Origin: Protopterus annectens
Taxonomy: Eukaryota > Chordata > Ceratodontiformes > Protopteridae
Length of the DNA: 64,000 nucleotides
Assembly (NCBI RefSeq): GCF_019279795.1
Contig: NC_056743.1
Coordinates: 1,785,224,839-1,785,288,838 of the forward strand
Reading direction: 5' to 3'
Shown here piece after piece: positions 32,674 to 45,690 of this stretch; position 1 is the first letter of the stretch; each line of letters begins with the position of its first letter. Under the pieces are notes generated by a model that saw only the letters and a list, made by a program, of their open reading frames with translations, was not told the origin of the DNA and did not search any database. The translations under genes were made by a program, and so were the position numbers.

Positions 32674-34291
32674 TAAACAGAGGAAGGCTGGCCACAACCA
32701 CACCCACACCATTTCTGAAGCCCAAGGAAAGTCAGAAGAGCATTGCATAGAATGTTCCAGGGTATGATGGGTCACTGTTATGAAGACATAGAGATGAAAT
32801 ATTTTTGGAGGTAATATATGAATGCTTGCATACAAGTTTGTGTGATGAAGAAATTGTTCAATTATAATGTAACTTTGTGAAAATAAAGGAAAAAGACAGC
32901 TAAAGATCTGGAGATGAGTAATGTTATACAACATCAGCCATAAAATTGTGATGAAAATATTACTCAAAGGTTTGAAGTAATTATCTTTAAAGTGTTGTAG
33001 GAAGGGTATTAAAGGAAGAAATATGAATAATATGTTGGGAAGTATGTAGGAAGTAGTAGATAGTGTAAATAAAGGGCAGATAAATTCAGAGTGAGTTACC
33101 ACTCTCTTCTGTCCCAAATGAAGAGTTATAGAATTATAAACTAGATTCATTAATCTATGTCTTCATACTTTCACTTTCTATTCATATTCCTGTGTCAGAC
33201 AGATCACTTACTTTATCCTCTCTCCCTGCTTTACTTTACTGTCACCCTAATTTCATTTGACCATAATCCTGTTTTCATCTCTTCTGTGCACGTCGCTGCT
33301 TAAGCAAATGCCTCTTCTAAACTGTATTCGAATTGACATTTTATTGTATATTTATATTTATCCTTAATATCTATTGCCCATATCGTAGTCACTTCATGCT
33401 TACAGAAGTATTACTGTCATTTCTTTACTGTATATATGAGCACTCTCTCGTAAAATGTCATGTTTAGAATCACGTAAATGGAGGTAAAAGAAATCTAACC
33501 CTGTACCTTTAACTACAGGAAGCCTGTCACTAATAATTCAGACCCTTACTCCATTGTGCTAATTGACAACCTTCTATATCTATATTTATATCTAGATCTA
33601 TATTGATAATGAGGTCTATATATCTAGCAATCATGTATGAAAACTACAGTATTTCAGGGAACGTTTTGCTGGTGAAGTATGGAAATATTTCAAGAAAGCT
33701 AGGCATCCAGAAGCAGAAGAAAGATGACACAGACAACTAGCAAATAGTATAATGAAATCATGAAAAAGCCCAAATGGATCCAGTTCTGAGCATGTTTGTC
33801 AAATACTGCTAAATAAGAAGAGGAAAGAAAGATTTGAAAATATGTTGGAGTGCTAAGATTTTCTGTGAATGTTATTGTTAAATAAATTACCTGTAAATAT
33901 ATTATAGAGTAAGAAGAGCAGAAACATCATGTGTGTCCACTGTGGAAGAAACCGTAAACATTTCTTTTTATCATGTGGAATGGCAAAAAGTTCTAGAATG
34001 ATACAAAAATTAAGGCAGAAAGAAGCACACTTGTAACACCGCCCTTAAGTTGCACTGCAGTACCTGTAATGGAAACACTTGGCGCAGGGATAGAACTCTC
34101 TAGGTCTGGCATCCTTCACAGAAATGCAATACCAGCTACAGATAAAGATGACAGGATAGAGCAGGTTCAGTTTTTCAAGGATCATCTCTTCCCATTAGCG
34201 GCAGTGAAGTAATACTTAGACCCTTGTTAGGGGTGTTTCACAAGCACCCAGTCAGTGCATCGACTCACGGGGAGGCAGATAGAGACCTAGT
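31320..34291 (+). repeat. Segmental duplication, copy B (~2.97 kb)
   Basis: Near-identical to 26547-29513, including both SINE-like sequences (about 31377 and 31816), the CR1 piece (about 32018-32545), the CA microsatellite (32547-32670) and the unassigned 1.6 kb. It runs straight into the 43-bp satellite array at 34291. Differences from copy A look like a few percent at most. Confidence 0.95.
32547..32670. repeat. (CA)n microsatellite (copy B) with GC-rich interruption
   Basis: Same site as 27772-27893, but interrupted at about 32597-32622 by CGTCGCGACGCACGCACGCG and CCAAGA, a CpG-dense patch larger than that in copy A. Confidence 0.95.
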
Positions 34292-36830
34292 AAACTCACT
34301 AACTGGTAGTAATGTGTAACTCCAGTACAAGCTTTAACTCACTAACTAATAGTGATGTGTAACTCAAGCACAAGCTTAAACTCACTAACTGGTAGTGATG
34401 TGTAACTCCAGTATAAGCTTTAACTCACTAACTGGTAGTGATGTGCAACTCAAGCACAAGCATAAACTCACTAACTGGCAGTGATGTGCAACTCAAGCAC
34501 AAGCATAAACTCACTAACTGGTAGTGATGTGCAACTCAAGCACAAGCGTAAATTCACTAACTGGAAGTGATGTGCAACTCAAGCACAAGTGTAAACTCAC
34601 TAACTGGTAGTGATGTGTAACTCAAGCACAAGCGTAAAGTCACTAACTGGTAGTGATGTGTAACTCCAGTACAAGCTTTAACTCACTAACTAATAGTGAT
34701 ATGTAACTCAAGCACAAGCGTGAACTCACTAACTGGTAGTGATGTGCAACTCAAGCACAAGCGTAAACTCACTAACTGGTAGTGATGTGCAACTCAAGCA
34801 CAAGCGTAAACTCACTAACTGGTAGTGATGTGCAACTCAAGTACAAGTGTAAACTCACTAACTGGTAGTGATGTGTAACTCAAGCACAAGCGTAAAGTCA
34901 CTAACTGGCGGTGATGTGCAACTCAAGTACAAGTGTAAACTCACTAACTGGTAGTGATGTGTAACTCCAGTACAAGCTTTAACTCAATAACTGATAGTGA
35001 TGTGTAACTCCAGTACAAGCTTTAACTCACTAACTAATAGTGATGTGTAACTCAAGCACAAGCTTAAACTCACTAACTGGTAGTGATGTGTAACTCCAGT
35101 ATAAGCTTTAACTCACTAACTGGTAGTGATGTGCAACTCAAGCACAAGCATAAACTCACTAACTGGTAGCGATGTGTAACTCAAGCACAAGTGCAAACTC
35201 ACTAACTGGCAGTGATGTGCAACTCAAGCACAAGCTTAAACTCACTAACTGGTAGTGATGTGCAACTCAAGCACAAGCGTAAATTCACTAACTGGCAGTG
35301 ATGTGCAACTCAAGCACAAGTGTAAACTCACTAACTGGTAGTGATGTGTAACTCAAGCACAACCGTAAAGTCACTAACTGGTAGTGATGTGTAACTCCAG
35401 TACAAGCTTTAACTCAATAACTGATAGTGATGTGTAACTCAAGCACAAGCATAAACTCACTAACTGGTAGTGATGTGCAACTCAAGCACAAGCGTAAACT
35501 CACTAACTGGCAGTGATGTGCAACTCAAGCACAAGCATAAACTCACTAACTGGTAGTGATGTGCAACTCAAGCACAAGCGTAAATTCACTAACTGGCAGT
35601 GATGTGCAACTCAAGCACAAGTGTAAACTCACTAACTGGTAGTGATGTGTAACTCAAGCACAACCATAAAGTCACTAACTGGTAGTGATGTGTAACTCCA
35701 GTACAAGCTTTAACTCAATAACTGATAGTGATGTGTAACTCAAGCACAAGCATAAACTCACTAACTGGTAGTGATGTGCAACTCAAGCACAAGCATAAAC
35801 TCACTAACTGGCAGTGATGTGCAACTCAAGCACAAGTGTAAACTCACTAACTGGCAGTGATGTGCAACTCAAGCACAAGCATAAACTCACTAACTGGTAG
35901 TGATGTGCAACTCAAGCACAAGCGTAAATTCACTAACTGGCAGTGATGTGCAACTCAAGCACAAGTGTAAACTCACTAACTGGTAGTGATGTGTAACTCC
36001 AGTACAAGCTTTAACTCACTAACTGATAGTGATGTGTAACTCAAGCACAAGCATAAACTCACTAACTGGTAGTGATGTGCAACTCAAGCACAAGCATAAA
36101 CTCACTAACTGGCAGTGACGTGTAACTCAAGCACAAGTGTAAAGTCACTAACTGGTAGTGATGTGCAACTCAAGCACAAGCATAAACTCACTAACTGGTA
36201 GTGATGTGTAACTCAAGCACAACCGTAAAGTCACTAACTGGTAGTGACGTGTAACTCCAGTACAAGCTTTAACTCAATAACTGATAGTGATGTGTAACTC
36301 AAGCACAAGCATAAACTCACTAACTGGTAGTGATGTGCAACTCAAGCACAAGCATAAACTCACTAACTGGTAGTGATGTGTAACTCAAGCACAACCGTAA
36401 AGTCACTAACTGGTAGTGACGTGTAACTCCAGTACAAGCTTTAACTCAATAACTGATAGTGATGTGTAACTCAAGCACAAGCATAAACTCACTAACTGGT
36501 AGTGATGTGCAACTCAAGCACAAGCATAAACTCACTAACTGGCAGTGACGTGTAACTCAAGCACAAGGGTAAAGTCACTAACTGGTAGTGATGTGCAACT
36601 CAAGCACACGCGTAAACTCACTAACAACTGTTAGTGATGTATAACTCAAGTAACTAACTACAAATGATGTGTAACTCAAGCACAGGCTTAAACCCACTAA
36701 CTGGTAGTGATGTGTAACTCAAGCACAGGCTTGAACTCACTAACCGGTAGTGATGTGTAACTCAAGTGCAAGCTTAAACTCACTAACTGTTAGTGATGTG
36801 TAACTCAAGCACAAGCTTAAACTCGCCAAA
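34291..36830 (+). repeat. 43-bp satellite array, about 59 copies
   Basis: Head-to-tail units of 43 bp built on CACTAACTGGTAGTGATGTG then YAACTCAAGCACAAGC. Variants include CTCCAGTACAAGCTTTAACT and CTCAATAACTGATAG. The CTCAATAACTGATAG variant recurs at 34981, 35411, 35712, 36271 and 36443, spacings of 430, 301, 559 and 172 bp, that is multiples of the unit. The right end decays after about 36620. No open frame runs through it and there are no spacers. Confidence 0.98.
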
Positions 36831-37654
36831 ATCTTTTTAAAAAATCTTGCTTTTGAAACTGAACAGAGAGAGTATGAAAAAAAAATGTGATCAGTGGCAG
36901 TTCCAACGTGAAAGCATCTGTAATATTTATGAATAGAACTTTGACCCTGGGATGGGATTATTAATTAGAAGGATTGCCTATGACAACACATTTGTCTAGC
37001 AGCTGGTAATGTTACCACTGCCTCGGATGCTTAATCCTTAAAATGATTATTATGCAGTGAATATTCAATGGGACAGTATTTGATAAAAGGTTTCTTATTC
37101 ACTCAAAGGAAAAAAATTATCCTAAACCTTGACAACTGCAGTCAAAATGTTTATAATGACAGCCAGTACTAAAGCATTATTAGTACAAATATAATTAGAT
37201 TTTAATCATAATCATAGTCCTAGTATAAGCAGTTTTTAATTCAGGAATACAAATAAATTAAAATCCCCCTGCCAGACTAAGTTAGAGTATTGCAATGGTT
37301 GAAGAACACTAAGTAATAAATGTTTAGGTGTCATTAATAATGTACTTACAGTGTGTTGAGAAGGAAGATTAATTTAGCTTCCTGCTGTTGACATTATCAG
37401 CAACAAAAAAAGATATGCAGCATCTGAAAGTTATTTTTTTTAATTACTCATCGAATGTCATATACATAGACTCAGTAAATACAAAAGCTTTAACTTGGGG
37501 ACAGTAGGGTTTATTTCTAGCAGGTATGTTTGGAGCAAAAACTAGCTAATTTGATTTCCTGGTTTTCCAGATAAAACTATATCAGACATTAATAGGTTGC
37601 AGGGTTGAAAGCCAGTTAGCTGAAAGTACACTAGTAGCCCAAAAATAAATAGCC
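36831..37654. other. No recognised feature
   Basis: AT-rich DNA right of the satellite array with no coding or repeat signature I can name. Confidence 0.4.
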
Positions 37655-38335
37655 ATTGAAAACCTCTTTGGCATTCATTAGACCTATCACTGAGTTCAGT
37701 GCCCCTTTTGGTATGTATATATAACCAGGCATACCCAAAAACTGGAATGTCCACAGGAGCTTCTCACTAAAAAAATACAGGGCATAAGTAACATGTCTTT
37801 TGTAGATCACCTCAAGGTCCTATTCTTGTATTCTATCTCCTACAGGCTGTTGAGGGGAGATCTATGCCTGGCATACTAGGTCTTGTCAGGCCCCACTCTG
37901 ATGGACCTCCTGTATATCCACTAAACAAACAGCACCAGAATTACCCGTTCTAAAGACTTAAACCTTGCCTGTGATGTAAATAGGATCTTCTGGAAAGACA
38001 GGTTTGTATCCCAGAGAGTACCCCTTCTCTGGAACAGGCTCCCAATCCATGTGAAGCAGAGTTCCTCCTTAACCCAGTTCAAGTGTAACTTAGACAATTG
38101 GATGGGGAATAGGAAATTCATCCCTGATTAGGTACCTATGTCTCTAATGGACACAGGCAGCTGGTAAATGGTTCATCTCCCAGGCCCCTGCTTGTAATTG
38201 TTTCATGTTTCATCTCTCAAGCCCCTGCTTACACTTATCAAAGGTACCAGAACTTGTCAGAGATTTGTGATGCATGGCTAGGCTTAAAAAGGCCCTTGTG
38301 GTCGTTAGCCTAGTAAACACATATAAACTTATGAA
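37655..38335 (+). mobile_element. CR1 3' end fragment
   Basis: Plus-strand thumb region ('RPITEFSAPFGMY', 'LEC(P)QE', 'GLLRGDLCLAY') from about 37676. The ORF2 tail 'NRIFWKDRFVSQRVPLLWNR' is at about 37978 and the 3' terminus GGCTAGGCTTAAAAAGGCCC with TTAGCCTAGTAAAC is at about 38278-38330. 5'-truncated. Confidence 0.75.
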
Positions 38336-38855
38336 AAGAAATGTATCTTCTCTCCCCAAGCTGAGGCAGTTTTAGACTTGATTATGTTAAATGGATAGAT
38401 GCACATGGTGGGATGGGAGGTTTGACCTATCCACACCGAAAACCATACTCAGCTTATTACTTCAACTGTTATGTTTCTGTTTCTAGCATTTTTCATTCAG
38501 TTGGCTTTCATCCAAGTCAACAGGCTACTGCAGAGTTGTGTTGCGTCAGTTTCACAGGTTAAGTACACACTATGGACTTACCTTCAGAATTCCATTATTG
38601 AACTATTTAACCTTTCTACTACAGAAAACAGCAGATTCTTTTGTGATGCATTGCCGTACGTGTTATCTTTAAAATGACTTCCACTTAGCTAAGAAAAGCC
38701 TGATAAAGATTCCTAGCACAAAGCTGGAGACATCAGCACAGAAGACATAAACTTCAACATAGTCTGCCTCTGCAGATATCAACTTATTTCCTTTGTTTAA
38801 TACTTTTCTTGAGCCATTGTCAACCAACACCACCACCACCCCGCACTCACATACA
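38336..38855. other. No recognised feature
   Basis: No coding signature recognised between the CR1 end and the CA repeat. Confidence 0.35.
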
Positions 38856-38857
38856 CA

Positions 38858-38862
38858 CACGG

Positions 38863-38947
<85 letters not shown>
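38858..38947. repeat. (CA)n microsatellite
   Basis: About 90 bp of nearly pure CA preceded by CACCACCACC. Confidence 0.98.
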
Positions 38948-38948
<1 letters not shown>

Positions 38949-39508
38949 CAGGCCCATTGTTCTTTAATATTGTAATCATTATCACTTGAAGACATCAGGA
39001 GGGAGAGGTTAAAGTTGGGGGCTAGGACGATGGTTGCCATCCTGCAGAGTTAGTAGGGGTTTTGAATTCTGCTAAATCCCTACCGCCTGTTGTCCAGGAG
39101 GCACAGTGCAATGCTGTCCAAAATAAAATGAGAGCCAGTGTGGGCATTCACACACTTGAGATGCTTACCTGCCATGCAGCCACTCTTTGCTGAGCTAACA
39201 AACCAGAGTACCTGTACACTAAACAGGAATGTTCCATCTTTACCAAGGTGGCATTCCAGCAAAAGGACACTGCCTACTGCTTTCGCTCATGATAGCTGTC
39301 TAAATCTTGGCTGCTTATGCACACCCCTTTCCAGGTGACTTCTTCAAATCTTGACCTGATAGTCAAACCCACATCTGTACACTGCACATCTGACTGTTTG
39401 CTTTCTTTTCCTAAGGATGTACTCTAACACAGACGTATCATTATCTGGAATTGCATTGTTCACTGTGTATGATATTTGACAGTATTTGACTTGATTTTTT
39501 TTGGTTCC

Positions 39509-40135
<627 letters not shown>

Positions 40136-40142
40136 TATATAT

Positions 40143-40183
<41 letters not shown>

Positions 40184-40190
40184 TATATAT
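40136..40190. repeat. (AT)n microsatellite between two MITEs
   Basis: About 55 bp of AT with two GAT interruptions, between E1 and E2. Confidence 0.97.
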
Positions 40191-40512
40191 GGGTCTACTT
40201 TACATGGTCGACTCTTCAGAAAGTCGACTTTCATATGGCCGAGACCATATGATCAACTGCCGAAAAGCCGACCATGTAAAATAAACACATTACACACACC
40301 AAACACTTACCTTTCCAAGCCCCCCTGCACCCCCACCCTCCGTAACTTAAATATACCAACTCCGAGATCGCACTACAGTGCAGAAGAGGAAAGTTTCCCA
40401 TTCTGCACTTACGGAGATAGCGGTTCCCCATAGTCAAGTTTTCAAAAGTTGATCATATGGTCTCAGCCATTTGAAAGTCAACTTTCTGAAAAGTCGACCA
40501 TGTGAAGGGGAC

Positions 40513-40514
<2 letters not shown>
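40191..40514. mobile_element. MITE E2 (324 bp) with ~75-bp terminal inverted repeats
   Basis: The left end is GGGTCTACTTTACATGGTCG and the right end, inverted, is GGGTCCCCTTCACATGGTCG. The arms pair over about 75 bp with a few mismatches and are rich in GTCGACTTT and CATATGGYC. One core is present (CCAACTCCGAGATCGCACTA then CAGTGC, at about 40357-40382). (AT)n lies on both sides. Confidence 0.85.

Positions 40515-40574
<60 letters not shown>
40515..40574. repeat. (AT)n microsatellite
   Basis: About 60 bp of pure AT right of MITE E2. Confidence 0.97.
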
Positions 40575-40578
<4 letters not shown>

Positions 40579-41789
40579 GTCTCTTAAATTCTCAGTCCTT
40601 CTGTCTATTGCTGTTATTATAACTATACATTTCCCCCTAGAAACCATCAATACCTGAGTAGAAGAAATACTAGACTGTGAAGGCTTTTGGTGGGATCAGC
40701 CTGAACTTGCTAAAGCCCAACTCACTTAAGGCTATTTTTTAACACACTACTTACTGAAGTGATGTTTTAACTGAACTTTCTGCTTATTAAATTAATGTTT
40801 AAAACAACATCATCCAAATGATCCTAATATGGCTATTACAAAGACACAGCACAACTGCACCAATGAAGCTTTTGTAAGGGGTCAAGCCCTTGTGTTCTCC
40901 ATGTAGGGAGTTCCACCCAAAGAACTCCTTATTTTTATATAAATCTCTGAGACTGCAATAGTTTGTGAAGAATGACTTTAGGTAATCCCCTCTCCCCATA
41001 GTTCTTGCAATGTTGGAGATGCTTTATATAAATAAGGGAGGGGGTCTTCTCAGACTATGCAGGGAGCTCACTCCCTGCAAGAGCAATTTTCGGTCAGCGC
41101 CATAATACAGAAAGATAAAGATGTCTCTACAAGTCACACGACAGACTGATGACTAACAACCTGTGTGCTGGAGGAACACAGGGAAAAGGAGAGGCATGAA
41201 GAGACTGTGTCTGCTTACCACCTTCTGGGGGGGCATGCCATCGGCTGTGCACTGACAAGCTCGGAAAGGTTCAATTTCCTTGTGGTAATGCATGGCCCCT
41301 GTACTATGCTTTCCTACAAGGGTGGGTTAGTGCCTGAATTGGTGTCAAGTGTAGGTGGGGACCCCTTGCTGACACATGCACCTTCCCTTAAAGATGTGTT
41401 TTGAGCATGCAAAAAAAATGACTTGGTTATCTGGGGGCAGTGCCCATTCATAGTTTAACTGAGCCTACAGCCTTCCTCTACAGGCAGGCAGGCAGGATCC
41501 TCCCAGCAAAGGCTTATGGCTCTTTGTGTTGATGAACAGGAGCCACAGGGGGTGGCACAATGGCAAAAAGCAGGCAGCCTGAAGTCAGTTTATTCATAAA
41601 CCCTAGTGGTACCTCTAAGTGTTTTTCTCTAATCATTGCTATGACCTCCAGATGTCTAATATTTCCTATTCACATTTACCTTAGTAATTGCTGAACAATA
41701 TTATAATTAAGTTAATAAAATATTTAATCTTAAGGCTTACATGATAAGAGTTGAAAATGCATTGAATACATGACACCTGTCTACTACAT
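40575..41789. other. No recognised gene
   Basis: A TTTATATAAATAAGG box at about 41021 precedes a GC-richer stretch to 41400 with a 79-codon open frame of no known domain. This could be an old promoter or terminal repeat, but nothing confirms it. Confidence 0.3.
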
Positions 41790-43312
41790 TATTGTACAAT
41801 TAATAAAAAGGGACATTTGTAGTGTACAGCCTCTTGATCCCAGCCATTTCAGATTTCTTAAGAACAGATCCTGCATACTTAATCTGGTTGACTTCTTCAA
41901 GAAGGTTACTAAAGTAATGAATGAGGGCAAATCAGTACACACTACATATCTAGACCTTGAAAAGGCTTTCAACACCATTCCACACTTAGGTATTACAGAT
42001 AAACTATTCCAGCAAAATTTTAATCCCTAAGTAATAGATTGGATAGCAAAATAACTCATAAATAGAACCCAGCAAATGAGGGTGGGTTGTTCTACCTTCT
42101 CCAAAGGCCTGGCAGGGTTGTCTGCAAACAAAAGCAGATCTGGAAGGATAATTCCTCTGAAACGTACAGAGGGGAGTGACAGAAATATGTTTAAGATCCT
42201 CAAGGCTTTGACTTTCTCTTGAAGAGGCAAACAGGTCAGCAGCAGCAGTACCACAAGATTCAGTCCTTGGGTCACTCCTCTTTGGCATTTACTTCTCAGA
42301 GGTCAAAACTACTGTTAAGGGATTATGGCTGACCAAGATTGCAGATAACTGTACACTTGTTACCACAATGAACAACCCAGAGGACACCAAGATCCTCCAA
42401 GAGAGCCTTTTCCCACCATTATCCACTGTCAAAACAATGGTCTAAATTAGAATGATAAGAAATATATAATAGTATCCTTCAGCAAGCAAGACGTCCCTTA
42501 TAACTATCACATAACAACACATCCATGGAAACTGATCTGGCAGTTAGGGGCATAAGAACCTATGTAGACAACAAACCATGCTTCGATCACCATGTATCCA
42601 CTTATTATAAGAATGTGCTATTTCATTGCACAGCTTATTACTAAGGGTATGGCGTCCAGCTCTAGGGATGTGATCATTCTACTATATTTCACACTCATCA
42701 GGCCAGTCATTGAGTATAATGCACCCTTCTGTATGTACTTGTCCAGACATTTGACACAACCTGAATGCCCACAATGCTTTCTTACAAAGAAAATCAAGGG
42801 CCTAAATTATACAAACTATGCAGACCATCTCAAAGCCTTGTTCTTCTTCTCAAAGTCATACAATCTACTGTGGGGCAATCTCTGACTCACATACACAACC
42901 AGAACAGCTCCTATCCTGTCAAACCTGCTGCACATCCACAAGGCCAGTGGGGCATAAACACCCACTCAAGAGATCTAATTCTATTTTGCAACATGAATAG
43001 AACATGTCAGAGGGATAGATATATATCACAGAGAATAACATTTCTTTGAAATTGTCTTCCTCTCCACATAAAGCAAAGTACTTATCTTATACTATTCAGA
43101 AGTAATCTGGACAAATGGATTGGTAACCACAAATTCACCCCTGGTTTAGCACCCTAGCCTCATGGATAGGGGTAAAATTTAAATGTTCTGCTCATGTCTG
43201 GGTTATTCATTCATAAAAGGGCTAAACACTTCATGGGAATATATGGCTATGTTTTTAGAGTCGTACGGAACAATACCCTAGTAAGCACCTACAGACTATG
43301 AGCCTACATGAG
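41790..43312 (+). mobile_element. CR1-clade LINE, 5'-truncated, with ~140-bp foreign insert
   Basis: Starts in the RT fingers-palm ('KNRSCILNLVDFF', motif A 'YLDLEKAFNTIPHLG' at 41947) and resumes with 'LGSLLFGIYFSEV' at about 42265. Motif C is decayed to 'KIADNCTL' at 42335, with the thumb at 42640-42790 and the C-terminus to about 43140. The 3' UTR ends near 43312. Between about 42095 and 42235 lies roughly 140 bp not matching any CR1 copy here. Confidence 0.75.
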
Positions 43313-44902
43313 GAGAACTATTAATTGTTGTTATTTCACTAACTATGCATATTGTCATAATTTTTATATTTTTCTGTCTATTTAAACAATTAAGCAACCC
43401 ATATAGAATTATGTAGCCTCATATGAAAGCTCAGAGCAGGATGAACAAAATGCTTCTGGTAGTGTATGTGCAGCTTAAACATTTACTGGCGTATTATAAA
43501 TTACTTACTCATTCATTTGCTCTTTGATGACCAGGTTAGTCTCTCTTTCCTGGGGAAACCCAAGATGGCATTCACACCCAGTAGTTGATATTTGGCCAGG
43601 GTACTTGGGAAACTCCCCTGCCTTCTTCAATAAGTGTACTGGAATCCTTTACAAAACATAACAATTATTGTTTTTGTCTATACTGTGATTTATAAAATAC
43701 ATTTAAGACATGGACTCTAATGAATGCTAGCATCGTTAAGACTGAAGTTTGTGGTTAATAGTTAGTTGTTTATATTTCTTTAGCAGAACAGTTCTAAATA
43801 TATGAACCTTTGTACTGTGAGTTCATAGCTTGATTTTGTCAAAAGCTTCCTTGGAAGATAGACTTCAACTCTGCAGAGCTCCAGCAGAGGTAATGCTTTA
43901 AATTGTATTCTGTTATACATCAATAAGTAATTAAGTCAGTGAAGTGTCACGTCTGTAAACATTAAATACAAAAGTTGGCTTTAATAACTTCAAACTAGCA
44001 CATTTTTTGTTAAAGCCTTAATTTCTCCCAGGAAAACAAAGTGCAGTGAGTCATGAGGTGAGGTACTCACATGCTACTAGACACTTTCCCCAGTTGGATA
44101 GCTAACAAGTGCAACTTGGCATTGTCTTGCCTGTGCACTTCTGGCCTCCATCAGGGGCAGCTAAGCAATGAATTTGCCCATGCCCCTTCTTCAAGGCAGG
44201 AAAGGTGACCTATGACCTCTTACTCCTCCTCCACCATGGGGACATGAGATACTAGCCCAACAAGGTGGCCAGTACCATGTAGACTTGTTACCTCTGTGGC
44301 AGTAAACCAACAGCACTGGATTTCTTTGATTATGCTGTTTGTGTTACTTAATTACAGGTAATTTGCACTACTATCCTCGGCCTTAGTACGGGCGTGCGGC
44401 ACATTGAAATATTGTCAAAGGTGACTTTTTTTTCCAATACATTCCACTTTCACTTTGTAAAAACAACATCATAGTAAGATTAGTACTGTGTATTTGGACA
44501 AATCTGGGACTTCTATCACTTGCATATTATTTTTGTGACATCTTAACTTCACTGTTTATATTTGCAAGTTGCTTATCTGCTGTCTCAGTGATTTTTTAAG
44601 CTCCTATTGTGGATCCTACCTCACCCAAAACAGTGACCATGTAAATCTATTGAACAGCACCACCTATGAACACAGGTCTGCAGATTCCAGATCAACATCA
44701 GTTTATTCTTACTATATGTGTGACAACTGCTGCTTCAAGTAAATAAAATCTTTATTTTTTTATTTGTTCCACTCTACGGTGTACTACATTCATTTTGTGT
44801 TGAAACATCTTATTTCTGATTAAAAGAGCTCTCTGCAACAACATGTATGTTTCTCAATACTGATGTGCAGTTTTGTTGCAGAATATCTTGTTCATAGGAT
44901 CT
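43313..44902. other. No recognised feature
   Basis: AT-rich DNA without coding signature, up to the 3' end of the nested CR1 at 44.9 kb. Confidence 0.4.
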
Positions 44903-45597
44903 TAGGTTCATAGGTAAGTACTAGGCTAGCTGCTCTTGCAGAACATTTCCATTTTTGTCCTCACATTAGCCTATTCCATTTGGTTAGAGATTGTCCTTAT
45001 CTATTTCATGGCTGACCATTATATATTAGCCCTAGTGAGAGTAACTGGGGTCATACCATAGTTATTTAGACAGGAATAATGCATGAAATAAAGCATTTAG
45101 GAGCTGCCTCTGGCCATTAGTAGTATGGGGGACAGTCTTGAGGTAAATGTTATGTTTCTCATCCATACAAGTTGCGCTTGAATATTGACAAAAATGAACT
45201 TTGCTTTATGTGCAAGGAAAGTCTGTTCCAGAGGAGTAGTAGTAGCCTCTCTGAGAACTACATATCCCTCCAAACTTATCTATTGATGTTGCAGAAGATG
45301 TTTAGATCCCTAGGCCAAGTATTTCTGATGCCATTTGACTTGCTATGTGCAGTAAATCCATCTGCGTTGGGTCAGAAAATGCCCTATATTCCCTCTTAGA
45401 AGTCTGTAGGATACAGAGTATAGAGACAGAGCTGTGAGTCAGCCCATGTATGACATGTTGTTTAAGCATTGTATCATTTCAGTAAGGTATCTCTATTGCC
45501 ATTCCAGTTGTTGCATGTGTCTGGACATATACATGGCAAAGGGTCATTATACTCAATGAGTGGCTTAATGAGGGCTGAGTAAAGTGGTACAATGACA
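44903..45597 (-). mobile_element. Nest host CR1, piece 1 (3' UTR and RT C-terminus)
   Basis: On the minus strand 'VIVPLYSALIKPLIEYNDPL' at 45597-45535, then the ORF2 tail near 45200 and the 3' terminus CTAGCCTAGTACTTACCTATG at about 44925-44905. The reading joins directly to piece 2: 'LDIGNI' (48.15 kb) plus 'VIVPLYSALIKP' gives the normal thumb block, so the RTE between them is an insertion. Confidence 0.8.
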
Positions 45598-45690
45598 TAA
45601 TGGTTAAGATCTTCACCTGAGATGCACAAGGTACGAGGTTCAATCCTGACCTCCAGCTAATGCCTATTTGGAGTTTGCACACATTGGGAC
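45598..45690 (+). mobile_element. tRNA-like SINE head at the 5' edge of the RTE insert
   Basis: ATAATGGTTAAGATCTTCAC (A-box region) at 45597, then B box GAGGTTCAATCC at 45635, then TTTGGAGTTTGCACACATTG, a phrase typical of fish-type tRNA SINE bodies. It lies exactly between the broken CR1 and the first recognisable RTE sequence. It is either a separate SINE or a 5' addition made during RTE insertion. Confidence 0.6.

Noticed and set aside
34291-36830. CRISPR-like regular repeat array
   Set aside because: Units are head-to-tail at 43 bp with no unique spacers, and the context is vertebrate transposons; it is a satellite.
41015-41404. TATA-like box followed by a 79-codon open frame, possibly an old promoter or terminal repeat
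   Set aside because: No partner repeat, no polyadenylation signal in place and no recognisable protein.
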